NCBI RefSeq assembly: GCF_019925205.1
Contig: NC_083561.1
Span: forward strand, 23,745,217-23,809,216
DNA from: Metopolophium dirhodum
Lineage: Eukaryota > Arthropoda > Insecta > Hemiptera > Aphididae
Direction: 5' to 3'
DNA length: 64,000 nucleotides
Under the pieces are notes generated by a model. The model was given only the letters and a program-made list of their open reading frames with translations. It made no database searches and was not told the origin of the DNA. Shown piece by piece: positions 1-13,380 of this stretch. Numbering within the stretch: position 1 is the first letter of the stretch; each line of letters begins with the position of its first letter. Position numbers and translations under genes: made by a program.

Positions 1-194
1 AATTAATGGTGTTAAAAAAAATACAGTTTGTGTGATGGTTACGGATTAGGTTAGGTATAAGGTCTAGATGATCCGAGTGTAATGAAAAGAATTCTAATCG
101 ACAATAATATATCGAATCAACGAAAAATATTATTTTATAGATAAACCTTATAACATATATAGTATACGTATACTCTGTCCAAATACGCCGATCC

Positions 195-240
195 TGACAC
201 CCTGCCATAGAGACCTTGGTTCCACTATGGCAGGGTGTCA
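195..240. repeat. Perfect 16-bp inverted repeat, 14-nt loop
   Basis: Arms TGACACCCTGCCATAG (195-210) and its exact complement (225-240) flank a 14-nt loop. The arms are GC-rich within AT-rich DNA, and pairing stops at both edges. A transcript from either strand would form a stable stem. It is too short for a typical microRNA precursor and matches no microRNA I know. Confidence 0.85.
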
Positions 241-3197
241 CGTTTAGGGGATGTGCAGAAGAACCAATTTTCGTCGGGCGGCGTGTTTTCTCGCTGCGGA
301 CAGAGCATATATATATGTATAGTGTATACACAATTTGAAAGGTATTTTTTGGGAGAATTTAGAACAACGTAACATACACCGTATTATTGTATGGCGTTTC
401 AGCCATCGTTAACCTGCAGCAGCCACCCCAAGTGTAATATAATGTTATACCTACTTTTGAGTCTGACCTAAATAATTAGTTTTATACGTATACAACGACA
501 GCCGTTGAAAAGTACAAATTTCGAGCGCTGACGAAGCTGACGAATAGTTACCGTTCCTCTGTATGAATATATAATATGATATTATTGTACACGGTTCAAG
601 AAGTATATATATACACAAGAGACGAGTAAACATGACCATGTTTACGATACATGTGTATATGTTTGATATAGTCTGATAGAACAGTGAGTAATTAGTCTTA
701 TTATAATTTTAACCGAGTTTAGACATTTATATACATAATATATATATATATATATAATACACGCGTCGAAACTTTGAATAACGACTTATGCGCGTTTAAC
801 AACTTGACGATTTGTCAAATTGTGCCGCTGCCCTGGACTATTTATTATGTATGTATAATTCTTTGTTGTAATCGCGGTGCATATAGTATGTACACAACAG
901 GTTACGTTATGGGAATTATTTAATAAGTCTTCCGAATCTTTTGACTATATATTTTACGAGTATACATAATATATATGTATTATAATGTGCACATGGCGAC
1001 GTTCCTTTTTTTTATTTCCCCCGTGCAAAGTGTTTCCAGAAAGAGTCCCTTTGCCCACGGAACCGGTTTGCGTAAGTGCTCGAATAATAATAATAATATT
1101 ATAGTTGTGTCGACGACGATGTACACCGGCGGCAGCGCAAGGGAGGTCCCTCGAAACCGTTTCTCGCATAACATGTACTACGAAATTATAAAAAACATTA
1201 CTAATATAATATTAGGTGTACGTACGATACGATATAGGCCAAGGACGTTATCTACTAGAGTTGTAGTACGCTCTGGCAGGTAAATGTGTTATAAGCGTGT
1301 ATATAGCGTTATATGAACTATTATAAGCAGATCGCCGTTTGTTCCAAAAACAATACAAAATACGCGAACGCGCGTGATTTAAATACGTACTTACCTTTTT
1401 TTTTATTTTGTATAACATATTTCGACAGATTTACTGAATACAGGCAATGTATTGTCGGTAAACGTACTTGGCATTGGTATTCAGTTTAAGTTTAATATTG
1501 GTGTACACAGTGTTCAAGCTGGTGCTCCGGTCCGTGGCGGCGATGTTTACCACTGCGGCGCACTCGAGTTGCATAATAATTATGCACATGCACAAAAAAC
1601 TGCAGCGAATAAGGCGATAAGCAAAACGCCTATGTAAGACGCGAGTACTGCAGCGTGCAGCATAATAATGTTGCTCTGTCCGCACGATTCAAGTTTCCCA
1701 TAAATGTTATATTACATCCGTATCTATACGAATATACTTATAGTAGAAATTTATTGTTTTGATGCCCATATTATTATATTCGCCGTCACCTGCCCATTTG
1801 TCGTTTAAATATACGTATACGACGAAGGGGTGTGCAGACCGCCGCAGTATTAAATATGCGCGGAAAAAAAGACCGACAAACGTTAATCGTTCGAGTACAA
1901 TATATGTTTTATACTTTTCGTAAATGATTAATGATCTATAACATTCGTATTACGACTCGACAGTCCGTACCATGCGCGTGTACACGCGATATTCCGTTAG
2001 CATAAAATACGGTTTAGTGTTCACGACGGTTCGAACCGCGATCGGACGCGAATTATATGTATACATAATATTATGTACGCGCAGTTTGGCGACAGTACGT
2101 GTACAGTTCATCGATTGTTATTTGTTATATTATTGTTTTCTTTATTTAACACGCGTGAAACGAATTCTTACGTGCGATACAAATACCATACAATAGGGGG
2201 TGTATCGCACTATTATTGTAATGCACGAGCTGTACGCCAGACGGACCGCGGAAGACGTTTATAGCGAAGTCGATGAATTTTGTATACACTGCAGCAGCAG
2301 CAGCATTGCGGCACACTGACAACGGTCGTACGTCTATAATAATAAATATCATTCGTGAAAACTCGCCTTCGTACGCCCTCATAAACGGATTATACTTAAA
2401 TGCACACGAAACGAAATCCACATGCATACGTCCTGCGCCTAATGCCTACCACTCGCCTCTGGGCTATGACTAATATTTTGGTACGTTCGAATGGCCTATA
2501 ATATTATCTCTTTCGTATAACACTGTAGTATGGCGACGTCACTATTAAATATAATATATAGGTATATATATTATTTACTGCGCGTGACGTGTCGTTCGTC
2601 GTTTAGAGTTGCTTTGCAGATTTCGATTAAGCGTGTTCCACGACAACACCGCTTTTTTGTTGATCGCCGTACGGGTACGAGACGAACGAATATTATATTA
2701 TATTTTCCCGCGTAGGCGTATAATATACCTCTCTGCCCACACCTATATATATATAGATATAGATATAGAAACGAGACGCGTGTGCACTCGAGAGGAACAA
2801 ATCGACGCCGATTCGAAAGTTCTACATGACGACTCGGGTGGGCCAACGTACCAATTATCGTATTTTCCGTACATTTCCGTGAAGTCGGTGCGTAATTTAA
2901 CGAATTTCAAAAAATGTGCTCGCGAATCCTCGCAAAGCACGTTTCGTTATCTATATACAAACGTGGGTGGCATACGCGTTGTTTTAGCACTTAGACTAAT
3001 ATAACATGCATAACAACTGCACGCGCGAGGTCCCTATATAATATATTATAATGATATTATACTTACTACAAGTATAATATGATGTATTATATTTTATATT
3101 TGACACGCGCGATAATCGTTTTTCGTTTCGTTCGAGTGGCGGTGAAAAAAAAGCGTTTGACTTGCGACCCATTGCGAAGAAAAAAAGTAATTTCATA

Positions 3198-3203
<6 letters not shown>

Positions 3204-3253
<50 letters not shown>
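3204..3253. repeat. (GT)n microsatellite
   Basis: An uninterrupted GT tract of about 25 units. A second GT tract lies at 3557-3590. Confidence 0.95.
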
Positions 3254-3254
<1 letters not shown>

Positions 3255-3552
3255 AGTATTTATGTGAGTGCCCAAAAGACTGCAACAGTAGCGTTGGGGT
3301 CACGCCGACCCACCACCCCTGACGCGACTCACCGAATTGCCTTTGTGATAAAGATTCACGTCTGCACCCTCCAAGCGGTGTGCCAAAAATGTTTAATTAT
3401 CAATAGAACGTGATGATATCGTCGCCTCGTACACGCACGATGTTATGATAAGGGTTATTCCGTTTTGTTATTCCAAAAATATGATAAATCCCGCGCAGTG
3501 TTGTGTGCTGTGCACATACACGACATGATGGTGTGTATATTATGTATACATT

Positions 3553-3556
<4 letters not shown>

Positions 3557-3590
<34 letters not shown>
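3557..3590. repeat. (GT)n microsatellite
   Basis: About 17 uninterrupted GT units between AT-rich flanks. Confidence 0.95.
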
Positions 3591-3591
<1 letters not shown>

Positions 3592-3727
3592 ACAACGAAT
3601 TTGGTGGCATTATATTATTATAATATTGTCACGATAAAACGTCACGACACATTCACAATCGCATCGAAGTAATAATGCATATCCTATTATTATTGTTGTA
3701 GATGGAATTTTTTCGGTGTCGTTCGCC

Positions 3728-3743
3728 GGGGGGGGGGGGGGGG
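3728..3743. repeat. Homopolymer G run (16 G)
   Basis: Sixteen consecutive G, rare in AT-rich DNA. A similar run of 12 G is at 6065-6076. Lengths of such runs are often uncertain in assemblies. Confidence 0.9.
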
Positions 3744-4012
3744 AAACGTCGTTCAAGGTTCTTCGGGGCATTTACAACATATATTATGTTTAGGTACGTC
3801 CATAAGTATAATGATATTCGAATTGGCTCATTATGCACCACGCACCGACGTCACGCGCCACTGCAAGATTATTCAATTATTGTAATTTCATACATCGGTG
3901 ATAGGTACCATTCGAAGTAATATTATATACCTAAGTAGTAGGTGTCAGTATGTTTAACAGTGTCCGATGAACACGTCACTCGAGATATCTTCTTTCAAAT
4001 AATTATTATTTT

Positions 4013-4245
4013 AGTGAATTCACCTATTATCAAACTTTAAGCTAAGAACAGTATATGTGTCCCTTACAGTAGCTTTTTTACGATATTTTAATTATTACAC
4101 AATTCATAGGAATTTTTAAAATTCTAATAATTTATACGCTCATAACTTACATAAAAATTTAAATATCATAAAAAACCCAATGCCGGGATACAGATAAATA
4201 TATTTTTAACTTAAAGATCGATAATAGAATTATAGTGAATTCACT
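4013..4245. mobile_element. Decayed foldback/MITE-like element
   Basis: Both ends carry AGTGAATTCAC-type sequence in inverted orientation. The left arm continues with sequence closely related to the left arm of the element at 11756-12073 (AGTGAATTxACCTAT, then CAAACTTT, then TAAGAACA), so the two appear to share a family. The internal part is AT-rich and non-coding. Confidence 0.5.
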
Positions 4246-5057
4246 CGATTATAAAAAGTAATAATACAGGGTTGGTTCTGCTAATCGTAAATTTACCACG
4301 ATGCAGCGCGTGGGCCAGATAGAGAAAACAAATGTCGGGCTGACATACTCTTCAAATGCCGCGAGGATTTTTTCTCGATAAAACAAATTGCATGCAACCT
4401 ACGAGAATTGTCGAAGAAGTGCATATTAGTGTATACCTATACAGTATGTTATAGAAAAGCGTCGTTTTCAAAACAAAAAAAATGCCCTCCTCCCCCTATA
4501 CCGCCGCAACGAGCTAGAATCGTATCATATGATAATATATTATAATATAATATATACCTACGCGGAACTGCAGCGGTGCCAAACATATATATCGCATAAC
4601 ATTTGTAAAGATTGTAAACCGTCGAACGCTACTCGCGTTTCCGGCGTGCGTATTGACCAGATGCTCGTCACATGCGCGTCCGCCGCCGCCGTTTCTTCAT
4701 AAGCCGATAAATTTCTCAACAGCCCCTCTCTCTCTCTGCAGCGAAGCTAAATGTCGTACTGTTAGATTATATTATATATTATGGGCCGGTATATACGTAT
4801 ATAATATTCCGGTATGCATCGCGCCACTAATAATATGGTAATAATAAAACAGTGGCGGCGGCGTCGTAAACTGTACGACCGGCGATTCCATCATTCGGCC
4901 GCACTCGAGTCGGCCGACCTCGCGCGCCCCGCGGTGCGATGTATATTATAATATTTAATGTATAATACCACGATCCCGTCGTCCGCTGCTGTTTGCAGTT
5001 TAACGCGCAATACGCCACCGTCGCGGTCGTTCTCACGCGAAGACAGTGATAAATAAT

Positions 5058-5120
<63 letters not shown>

Positions 5121-8100
5121 TAACGATTTTATTGTTGTAAAAATCACTATACAGCCTCGGCGACACGTCAGCCACAATAGCTGCAGTCGCGTATATGATA
5201 TCATTATATTATTATTATTATCATATCATTCAGGCGATTTGATTTTTTTCTACCTCTCCATTTGCGAATACGCCCGCGAATAACGCCGGTGAAATAGCTA
5301 AAATATAGATAAAATTAAACGTGGGCGATACTTTTATTCGATTCTCCGATACTATATTATATACGAGATGTTTCTCGCGACCCCTGTACATTTTCACCGT
5401 ATAACATAATATATATGTACCTATATATATATATATATATATATTGTATACATAATAGTATTATATAGGTTTACGTTTCCGCACAATACAATAAATTGTT
5501 TTTGAGAAAATTACGGAAGGAGTTAATAATTAAATATATTATTTTAAAACGATTCATCGAATGTAAACGTAAAAATGTTTGCAGATATCTCGGCCATCTC
5601 AAGTGTAATATAATTATTCAAATATATGAATGCACCTATTTATAAAATTATGCTCGTGTGTTCAAATCGAAAATGCCTTTCGGAAGTCGTAGGTATGTGT
5701 AAAAAAAAATAATACAGAATAAAAATCCAGTGCTGGATGACAAAAGGTACGGAGGTACATTATGACAATATTATACGACCATTATATCTATATATTCAGT
5801 TAAACATCGGGGCGCGTAAAATATCATTATATTCATTACCGACACGCACAAACGTTAATATTATTATATAACGACGTGTGTGCGGTATTGTTTTCCGCGA
5901 TGGGTCGACGGCGAAAAAAATTCAAAATGGTCTCTGCACCAGTGCCGGCGTATGTGTGCGTGCGTTCGCGTATTTGCCTGTTGCGAACATCCATCCATCT
6001 TTTATGTATTTGACAGCCCTACAGCGCGGCGAGTAGTGTACACGTCAGCGGCGGCGGCGGCGGTGGGGGGGGGGGGTGTGCCAATACCGGGGCCCGGTGT
6101 CATTAGTCAATGCAGTTCAAAACTTGAGTGACAATCCGCCCCTTGGCCCGGAGAGAAAATTTAAAACCCGAACCGCGTACGCACGCATTGTTTCTTTTCC
6201 GCTTTACCACCCTTTCCTCGAAACCACCGCCCACCACCACCCTCTGCCGTATCATCGTATCGCTGTCGTGTACGTATATATATATGTGTATGACATGCAA
6301 CCATTCGAAATGAATATAAAAGGAATTCTCAGAGGGTTCCGAGTTTCGTGTTGTTGTTGTTGTTTTTGTTTTTGTTGTTGTTTTTCTGTTTTTTTTTTTT
6401 ATCTTTTGACTAATGATGACGACCAAATTGGCGTGTTACTCCGAAATTTTTTTCGATTTAATGGACTTTTTTTTCTTCTCAATCGGGAATATTGCCCCGA
6501 GACGCTTTTGTTTCACCGCATTCTTGGTGACTGTCGTGGGCGTATATATACGAAAACGACTTTGCAGGGCAGGCTAACCGCGTAGAAATTGAACCGGCGA
6601 TCATATAGTCGGAAAGTATAACATATAATATATATTATACAACAGTTAAAAGTTTTGTCGAACATGAATTAAGAGCGGCATAAATAATAGTATAGTACGA
6701 ATATGCGTATATGGTATATATTATAATATAAACGCGTGCGTGCGTGGCCCGGTTTGATATTATTATTGTAATCGAATTCACTTTATCATGAAAACGACGT
6801 ATGGTGGAGCGAAGCCACCACACCCTATTTCTTTTATTCGCTGGATTATAACCGCGAGAAAAATTTTCATATTTACATCATTTACAAACGTCCGCGCGTG
6901 AGCATTTATTATCACCGCCGCGTGGGGAGTGTGAATATTATAATGTCGGAAACCTGGTGTCTGCGAACGGCGTACACCTCCCCACCGTGACACTATAATA
7001 TACGGTTTGTTCATCGACAGAATATTATTAAATTATTATTTTTCACGGTTGTCCGGCGACCACTGCTGCTAGTACCGACTGCTATGTTCGCGGAGACTTA
7101 AACGAATGTGAACTACAACGAGATTCTGAGACTTTATGTACCTGCGGCGTCATTTAATATTATTTTATACCTATATTTAATTCGATTCTCGAGTGTAAAT
7201 AAATTGTGATCAGCTATTTTCAATATCGTAACTTATACTAATGGACCGGTTACCTTTTGGTTTATTCAGTTAAAGTTATAAAATCTATAGGTCACTTTTT
7301 GAATTCAGCACATTGGATTCATTTTGATTTTTGAAAAATACGTACGATTGGGGTTGTCCTGCAGTTCTGATGATAATCGGTTCCAAATATAAAAATGTAA
7401 ACCATGAATACATCGTTCTTGTCGCTAATTTATTAATAAATTAAAATGCAAAATCGTGTACTTACATATCATTTCAAATCAAAAAAGATATTTCTAAAAT
7501 TTAAAATACTGGTATTCTTAGCTTAAACATAAATAATATTCCTGGGTCCGGTTCTTCCAAAGCATTTATTTATATATTTATTTCCGGTACTCAATATTTT
7601 TATGGTTTTTAGTTTTCAGAAACAATATTAATAGTAAAACGTAAAACATTAGTTATCGTAATATTGTGCAGCATTCGCTCCGCGGTATATATTTTGTAGT
7701 ACGCCCGTGGCAAAGGATTGGTGACATATATGTTATAGTATTGTATTTTATATTTTAATATAGTCACGCATACATTGTTATTATAAAGCGACACAGCGCA
7801 TAAAGTATACCAGTATATTATTATCGATTATGTTTTGTGGGATTCGATAGTTTTATTTTGATTTTTGGTGCACGTATCACAATAATAATATATAATATTA
7901 TGCTGCAATGTATTATATAAAATAATATGACGTGCGTGTGGTCGATTAGAAAGATCATCAGTCATCGTTGTATCGGCGGACGTGTGTTAATATTATTATT
8001 TTTTATTTGCTCAGGGTGCTCAAAAAAAAAAACAAGGGGCAGCAGCTGATTCGCGACGCAGGGTGGAGGTGAATGCACAACGTTTCGGTCACGGTGTTTC

Positions 8101-8289
8101 CGCGCGCCGAGATCGTCACGGAAAAAACCATTAAGAAGATCCGCCGCCACCGCCGACCGTGAACCGTTGTGTCCGAATGTTTTGTTCTTGTGAAGGCGTA
8201 AACATTAAAAAAAATTCGTGAAAAAACGAATTCACATGTTTCACAAATACTTCCGGAAAAATATTTCGTTGGTATTACTATATAATGTA

Positions 8290-8322
<33 letters not shown>

Positions 8323-9231
8323 TATAAAGGTATTAAGGTATTTTACATTCCTTTGGTGTTTTTATATGAAAAAAATAAAAACCTTTTGAAAATGTCCACA
8401 ATATAGTTCGATTGTGGTGTTTTTATTTTACAAAAAAAAATCACCATTTAAATCGACAAGTCTCAAAAACTGACCTTATACCTACTAAAATATTGTTCCA
8501 GTTCAACCGTGTGACGTAACCCGCGATTATGCGTGGAGGAGGGCTGTTGCTACAAGTAGCTGGTAAACACTTAAACCTATATTTAAAAATAAAAAAATAA
8601 CAATTACGTTTACTAGACATAATGATGAGGGATGCATTTTGCGAGTACCCAAGATTAAATTGTAGGTATTTATAATTAATGTATTATACATAGATATTGC
8701 ATTTTTAATTCGTATTGAGCCCGATAGTTAATTGATTTTACTTTTTAGGAATATGATAAATTGATAACGTATATTACTGGAATAACAAAAGAATCACTTA
8801 AATACTTCACAATTTCATACTAAATTGACTTAAATTATAAATAAATAACAATTTTAAAAATAGTTATGAAATTATGTTATTTTGTGTTAGTTTGTAATAC
8901 TGAACTCGCCGTAAATAATTTAAAATAAATTTTTTCCTTGGAACAAAGCCAATTGAAGATAAATCATCAAAACATTTTTGTGAATATTATAATTATGATG
9001 CAGGTATTTTAATTGGATTTTGAATGTGTTTTAAACAGGATATAATGATATTAAGCCATTTCTTATGGATACTTCTCGAGAATTGATCACATTTATGTCA
9101 CTATTGTTTTTTCTTAAATTTCCATTAATTTTGAACATAATATTATATTATAGTAATTAGTGTGATGTTTCTGTGTAAGCGCTACTATAAACAGCTGTTC
9201 TAAGCTCTTATCTAGAGTCTGGACCATATTT
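4246..9231. other. Intergenic, no gene recognised
   Basis: Spacer with an (AC)n tract at 5059-5116, GC-richer patches at about 4630-5050 and 5880-6260, a G-run at 6065-6076 and a T/G-rich stretch near 6350-6400. No conserved coding exon was recognised on either strand. Confidence 0.6.
5059..5116. repeat. (AC)n microsatellite
   Basis: About 29 uninterrupted AC units; it creates artefactual Thr-His and Cys-Val open frames on the two strands. Confidence 0.95.
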
Positions 9232-9636
9232 GATTTTAGATTCTGAGGAGAGAGAGGGATCTAGTGGTTCTACAATGGTGTTTATCTTTTTTATTTTTTT
9301 TATCCTGTACACAAAATTTCTACCGAAAGTAGTGCTTCGATTTCAACATAATATAGTATCTTATCTTTTAACAAATTGGATCAATATGGTACTTTAAAGA
9401 GGTCATTTTTCTATTTTCTCAATATTAATTTAATGCCACAGGAAAACCTTTTTAATTTTAATTTCTAACGCTTTAATTATCACCATAGAAACTAATAATA
9501 AAAATAACGATTTTAGTTATTTTGTTGTAATTTATAATATTAATTCAACTTACAAGCTTTAATAATATGTCAAATTATGCTAACAATATAAAATATCTAG
9601 ACTGTCAAACCGTCTCCGCTCAGAATCGTTTTTTAA
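9232..9636. mobile_element. Possible foldback repeat with GATTCTGAG ends
   Basis: The left end reads TTTTAGATTCTGAGGAGAGA; the complement of the right end reads AAAACGATTCTGAGCGGAGA. The inverted ends enclose about 360 bp of AT-rich non-coding DNA. Family assignment is open and the pairing is limited to about 20 bp per end. Confidence 0.4.
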
Positions 9637-11397
9637 ATGATATAATATCATTGAATTCAAATTTAATACAATCCATTATACAGTGACCCACTTGTAACCT
9701 ACTTAACAGCAGAGTGACATCCACTTACCCACTTTTTTTTAAATGCATTTTATTTTGCTGGTTTTCTATACTTAAATAATTCGTTCAATTTGGACTGAAT
9801 TGCTTCACCTCACAACAATAAAATAAATTTAACTTACGGAATCGTGTTATCAAAAAAGTACCTGCACCGTTAAGCACCGTAGGCACTCGACAGTTTTCTG
9901 CCCTTGGATTTATAGTTTTTCTATTCGTAGCGGTGGTTCAAATAACGGATTGAAATTGTTTGGTGAAAAAAATATGTTCTGATACATGGCAATAAATTAT
10001 TATTGTGTAAGCCATCACAGACATTTTTTTCTTTCGGAAACATGTCTTATCCCATCTTAAAAATAATAATACCGTTCGTGTCCAATACAAGTCACTGAAA
10101 CAACACTCAGCCGGTGAGTGGCTATACTCCCGTGTCTGGTCCATGCAGAAATATTAGATATTTTACAAACGGATTGTTCAGTATAATTGTCGTTCGTGAA
10201 AGCGAAATTTACCTGCGAGGCTTTACGAGTAACCACTATGTACAGCTACTACAACTATTACTACTATACATGTGAGTAGGTAGGTATACTCATCGGCCAC
10301 AAATCATAGTTTTCCCACACAGTGCCAGTTAGTTCACGATGTTTTGCAAAACTCATATCGTAAATGTGTTTTTAATGTCCATCTGCAGATTAGGTGTATA
10401 TCGCCGCTGCAGCCACCGCCGTTCTCCATCTCGTATTTTATTTCTACGTCGCTGCGTTGCGCATCGTCATCATGGTGCAACGATGACGTCGCAATAATCG
10501 GCCATCGCGCTGTGACCCACATATTATTATTAATATTATATTTATTAAATACGAGAATACGAATACAAAATAATATATCAGCAGTGGTATTTTAGAAAAC
10601 GGCGAGTTATGGGTAATTGAAGGATATAATATTATAATGGTGCAAATCGACGTGTGCGACTTGTATTTAATCTATATAGCTATATATTATATATGATATC
10701 GTGTATCAGTTAAGATATCTCAACAATTATTTATGAAAGTTAGTTTAAAAATATTAAATTTTTAATGTTTAGTATCGATCGTATAGTTTGTGTCGAGTCT
10801 ATAAATTATAATATATACCTTATTTTATTTAAGACTTTTAAAAACGCGCTGTTATTGTGGTAAACTAAATATTTTATCGCAAAAGGCGAGAACCATTTCT
10901 ATAAAACTCTCCACCATCGATATAAGTATCTCGGGGAATATCAAGCCCGGAATTGGTACCTGTATAAAGTTTAAGCCCTGCACCAGTCACGACCCATTCA
11001 CTCACCCCTAAAATCTCGGAGTCAGTCGTCTTTTAAATATTCCATCACCACGAAACAGGGACGAACGAATATAATATGAAGTATAATTAATGGAAATTAA
11101 AACGCATTATTATGATGGTTAAAATGCAAATGGCCAAACTGTTTGTTTTTGCTCAACACGTCACTACGTCAGTAGTTTTCAAGCGGATTACGAGCGTCAG
11201 GGTAAGATATTTATTGGGTTTCATATAGGAATACACACTTTCATAATATAATAAACGCCTCTATGACGACCGTTATTGATAATTAACTGTACTTAGGTGC
11301 GTATTATAATATGTGTTTATATTATGTGAATTTTGAAAATTCTAGTAAAATCTATAGGTAAAATAGTTGTGCGTTTTCGTCACTTATATTATATATA
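9637..11397. other. Intergenic, no gene recognised
   Basis: AT-rich spacer. A somewhat GC-richer patch at about 10330-10530 contains only short unremarkable open frames. Confidence 0.55.
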
Positions 11398-11574
11398 CAG
11401 TGGAATCTTAATAACTTGAACACATATTTAAGTCGAATTTTCGATAACTCGAAACAATTTCTTGGCCCCTGCATTTCAATATGTAGATACATACAATTTT
11501 TTCTATAACTCGAATTTTCGAAAGCGTGAATTTTGGTTTAGTCCCCGACCGATTCGAGTTGTTAGGTTTCACTG
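11398..11574. mobile_element. Pogo/Tigger-like MITE with TA target duplication
   Basis: 177 bp. It begins CAGTGGAATCTTAATAACTT and ends, read as complement, CAGTGAAACCTAACAACTCG. It is flanked by TA on both sides (11396-11397, 11575-11576). CAGTG ends and TA duplication are hallmarks of pogo/Tigger elements of the Tc1/mariner superfamily. It has no transposase, so it is non-autonomous. Confidence 0.75.
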
Positions 11575-11755
11575 TATATGAATATAATTGGTCTTATATA
11601 ATAATTAGGCAGGGGTGTGAATTCAGAGAGACAAAATATGCGCAGAGCGCATACGGTCGGCGCAATAAACGGAGCGTTTACGTATTGTGTTTAAGAGGAC
11701 GCTACCCATACGCATTTGTTGTCTCCGTTTTACACACGTAGGTACGTACATTTTC

Positions 11756-12073
11756 GTTCACTGGTTTCAATAGTTTGCTGTTAGTATTGATATTAGAGTG
11801 AATTAACCTATAGCCAAACTTTTAGGTAAGAACATTAATTGGCTTAAGTGTCGGCTATTTGTTCAATATTTTAATTTTCAAGCAAGATATAAACATTTTT
11901 AATTTGTGATATTTCACCTACTCATTTTTTTGCTTGAAAATTAAAATATTGAACAAATAGCCGACGCTTAAATACAGATAATGACGTCATAATGTTCTTA
12001 CCTAAAAGTTTGACTATATGTCGATTCACTATCTAATATCAAAACCAACAGCGCACTATTGAAACTAGTGAAC
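11756..12073. mobile_element. Foldback MITE with long terminal inverted repeats
   Basis: About 318 bp. Ends GTTCACTGGTTTCAATAG and its near-complement ACTATTGAAACTAGTGAAC. Inside, a 35-bp stretch (11851-11885) is the exact complement of 11930-11964, and the whole element folds into one long hairpin around a 44-bp centre. No open frame. No clear target duplication was found. Confidence 0.8.
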
Positions 12074-12486
12074 ATTTCCTATGTCGTGCGTCTGTTGTAA
12101 ACGTCTGAGACATCAAATGCACGGGGTAGCGTCATCTCAAGACCGCTATTTAATAGAATAGAATGTTATAAAATCGTAATTCGTAATATTGTCTCTGCAA
12201 AAAAAAAAAAAACCATTAAATATTAACAATATTACTATACCTACCTTTACGTCCGGTATATACCGCAGTCAGGACGTCAGCACGAGACTGCATGGACACG
12301 CAACCCTCGGCTTACCTGAAAAATATATCGTCGTGTGCATAACGGTGACGAGGCAGCTGCGCGTTTAAATGGTCGCGCGCAGCAGGAGAGCAACCCCCGC
12401 GTACGTGCCCGACTACGAACGAAAGACTTCTCGCGGGTGCAATATTATATATTTATATACAATATTATATTGGTATATGCCATTAT

Positions 12487-12518
<32 letters not shown>

Positions 12519-13332
12519 TGCGTGTTTTTATACATGGGTTTCGATCAGCAAAATGCGTATTGTGGCATCTTATCTCCAAAATTTTATACATCCCATTATA
12601 ATTATTGGATCATTTTATTTTTTATTTTGCTCATTAATTTATCGGTATTTCCAGAACCGCGTTACCTGTATGATTATAATAATATGTTAACTGTTATTGA
12701 AACAAAATAAAAAAAACTGACTGACATTAATAGTGTAATAAAAAATATATACTCATTATTAATATTTAATTATATATTATACTATATTTCAAATCATAAA
12801 ACACACGGGAAAATATATTATGAAGGCACACAATAACATATTATTTTAATATGCTGCTATCTATATATATTATATACTTATAATAATTATATTAACGTAC
12901 GATATACTATAATTTTGATTAGAATTTTAAATGTAAGAAAATAAAAGTAATAATACTTAATAATAATGATAATAATGATAAAGAATGATTCACATATTTT
13001 CACGTGTTAGGTGAGATTAGGACCGAGTATATGTGTAGTAGCTGTAGCGTCATCCGGTGGCAGTGTGTGGGTGGTCTGATCCAAAAGGGCGCCTAATTCT
13101 GATGGAGTTTTCGTATTCATCATACTATGTTATAATAATATTGTCATGATTGGCCCTACGAGACGACCGTTATCAGCTGGACAGCACCTTTTTGTGAATT
13201 GACTAGAATTTTATCACCATGCAGCAGTCGAACGGTATTACGCAAGAACGAATAATATAATATTATAATATATAGGTCGAACTGCATATTATAGTATTAT
13301 TATACTCGCGTTGAAGAATACAGTGACCACCG
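12074..13332. other. Intergenic, downstream of the homeobox gene; no other gene recognised
   Basis: AT-rich. The 3'UTR of the minus-strand homeobox gene should begin at 13332 and run leftwards; no confident AATAAA signal could be assigned. Several TTTAAT runs (ATTAAA on the minus strand) occur near 12760-12845. Confidence 0.5.
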
Positions 13333-13380
13333 TCAATAACCATGTGCAGCCTGCAGCTGTGGCGGACAGTAGTCCTGTAC
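13333..13380 (-). CDS. ftz: Homeobox gene, coding exon 3 (15-residue C-terminal tail)
   Basis: The acceptor TTTGTGTTCACAG ends at 13381 after a T-rich stretch. From 13380 the phase-0 frame reads VQDYCPPQLQAAHGY and stops at TGA (13335-13333). The phase matches exon 2 exactly, and the DYC motif echoes EDYC in the exon 2 C-terminal region. This exon is predicted from splice signals and frame only. The alternative is read-through into the intron with a stop at 14556. Confidence 0.62.
   Translation of the reverse strand, partial: VQDYCPPQLQAAHGY

Larger units (their letters stand above)
242..4012. other. Intergenic, no gene recognised
   Basis: AT-rich spacer with (GT)n tracts at 3204-3253 and 3557-3590 and a G-run at 3728-3743. 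The short open frames here have no recognisable domain and codon content like random AT-rich DNA. Confidence 0.6.
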
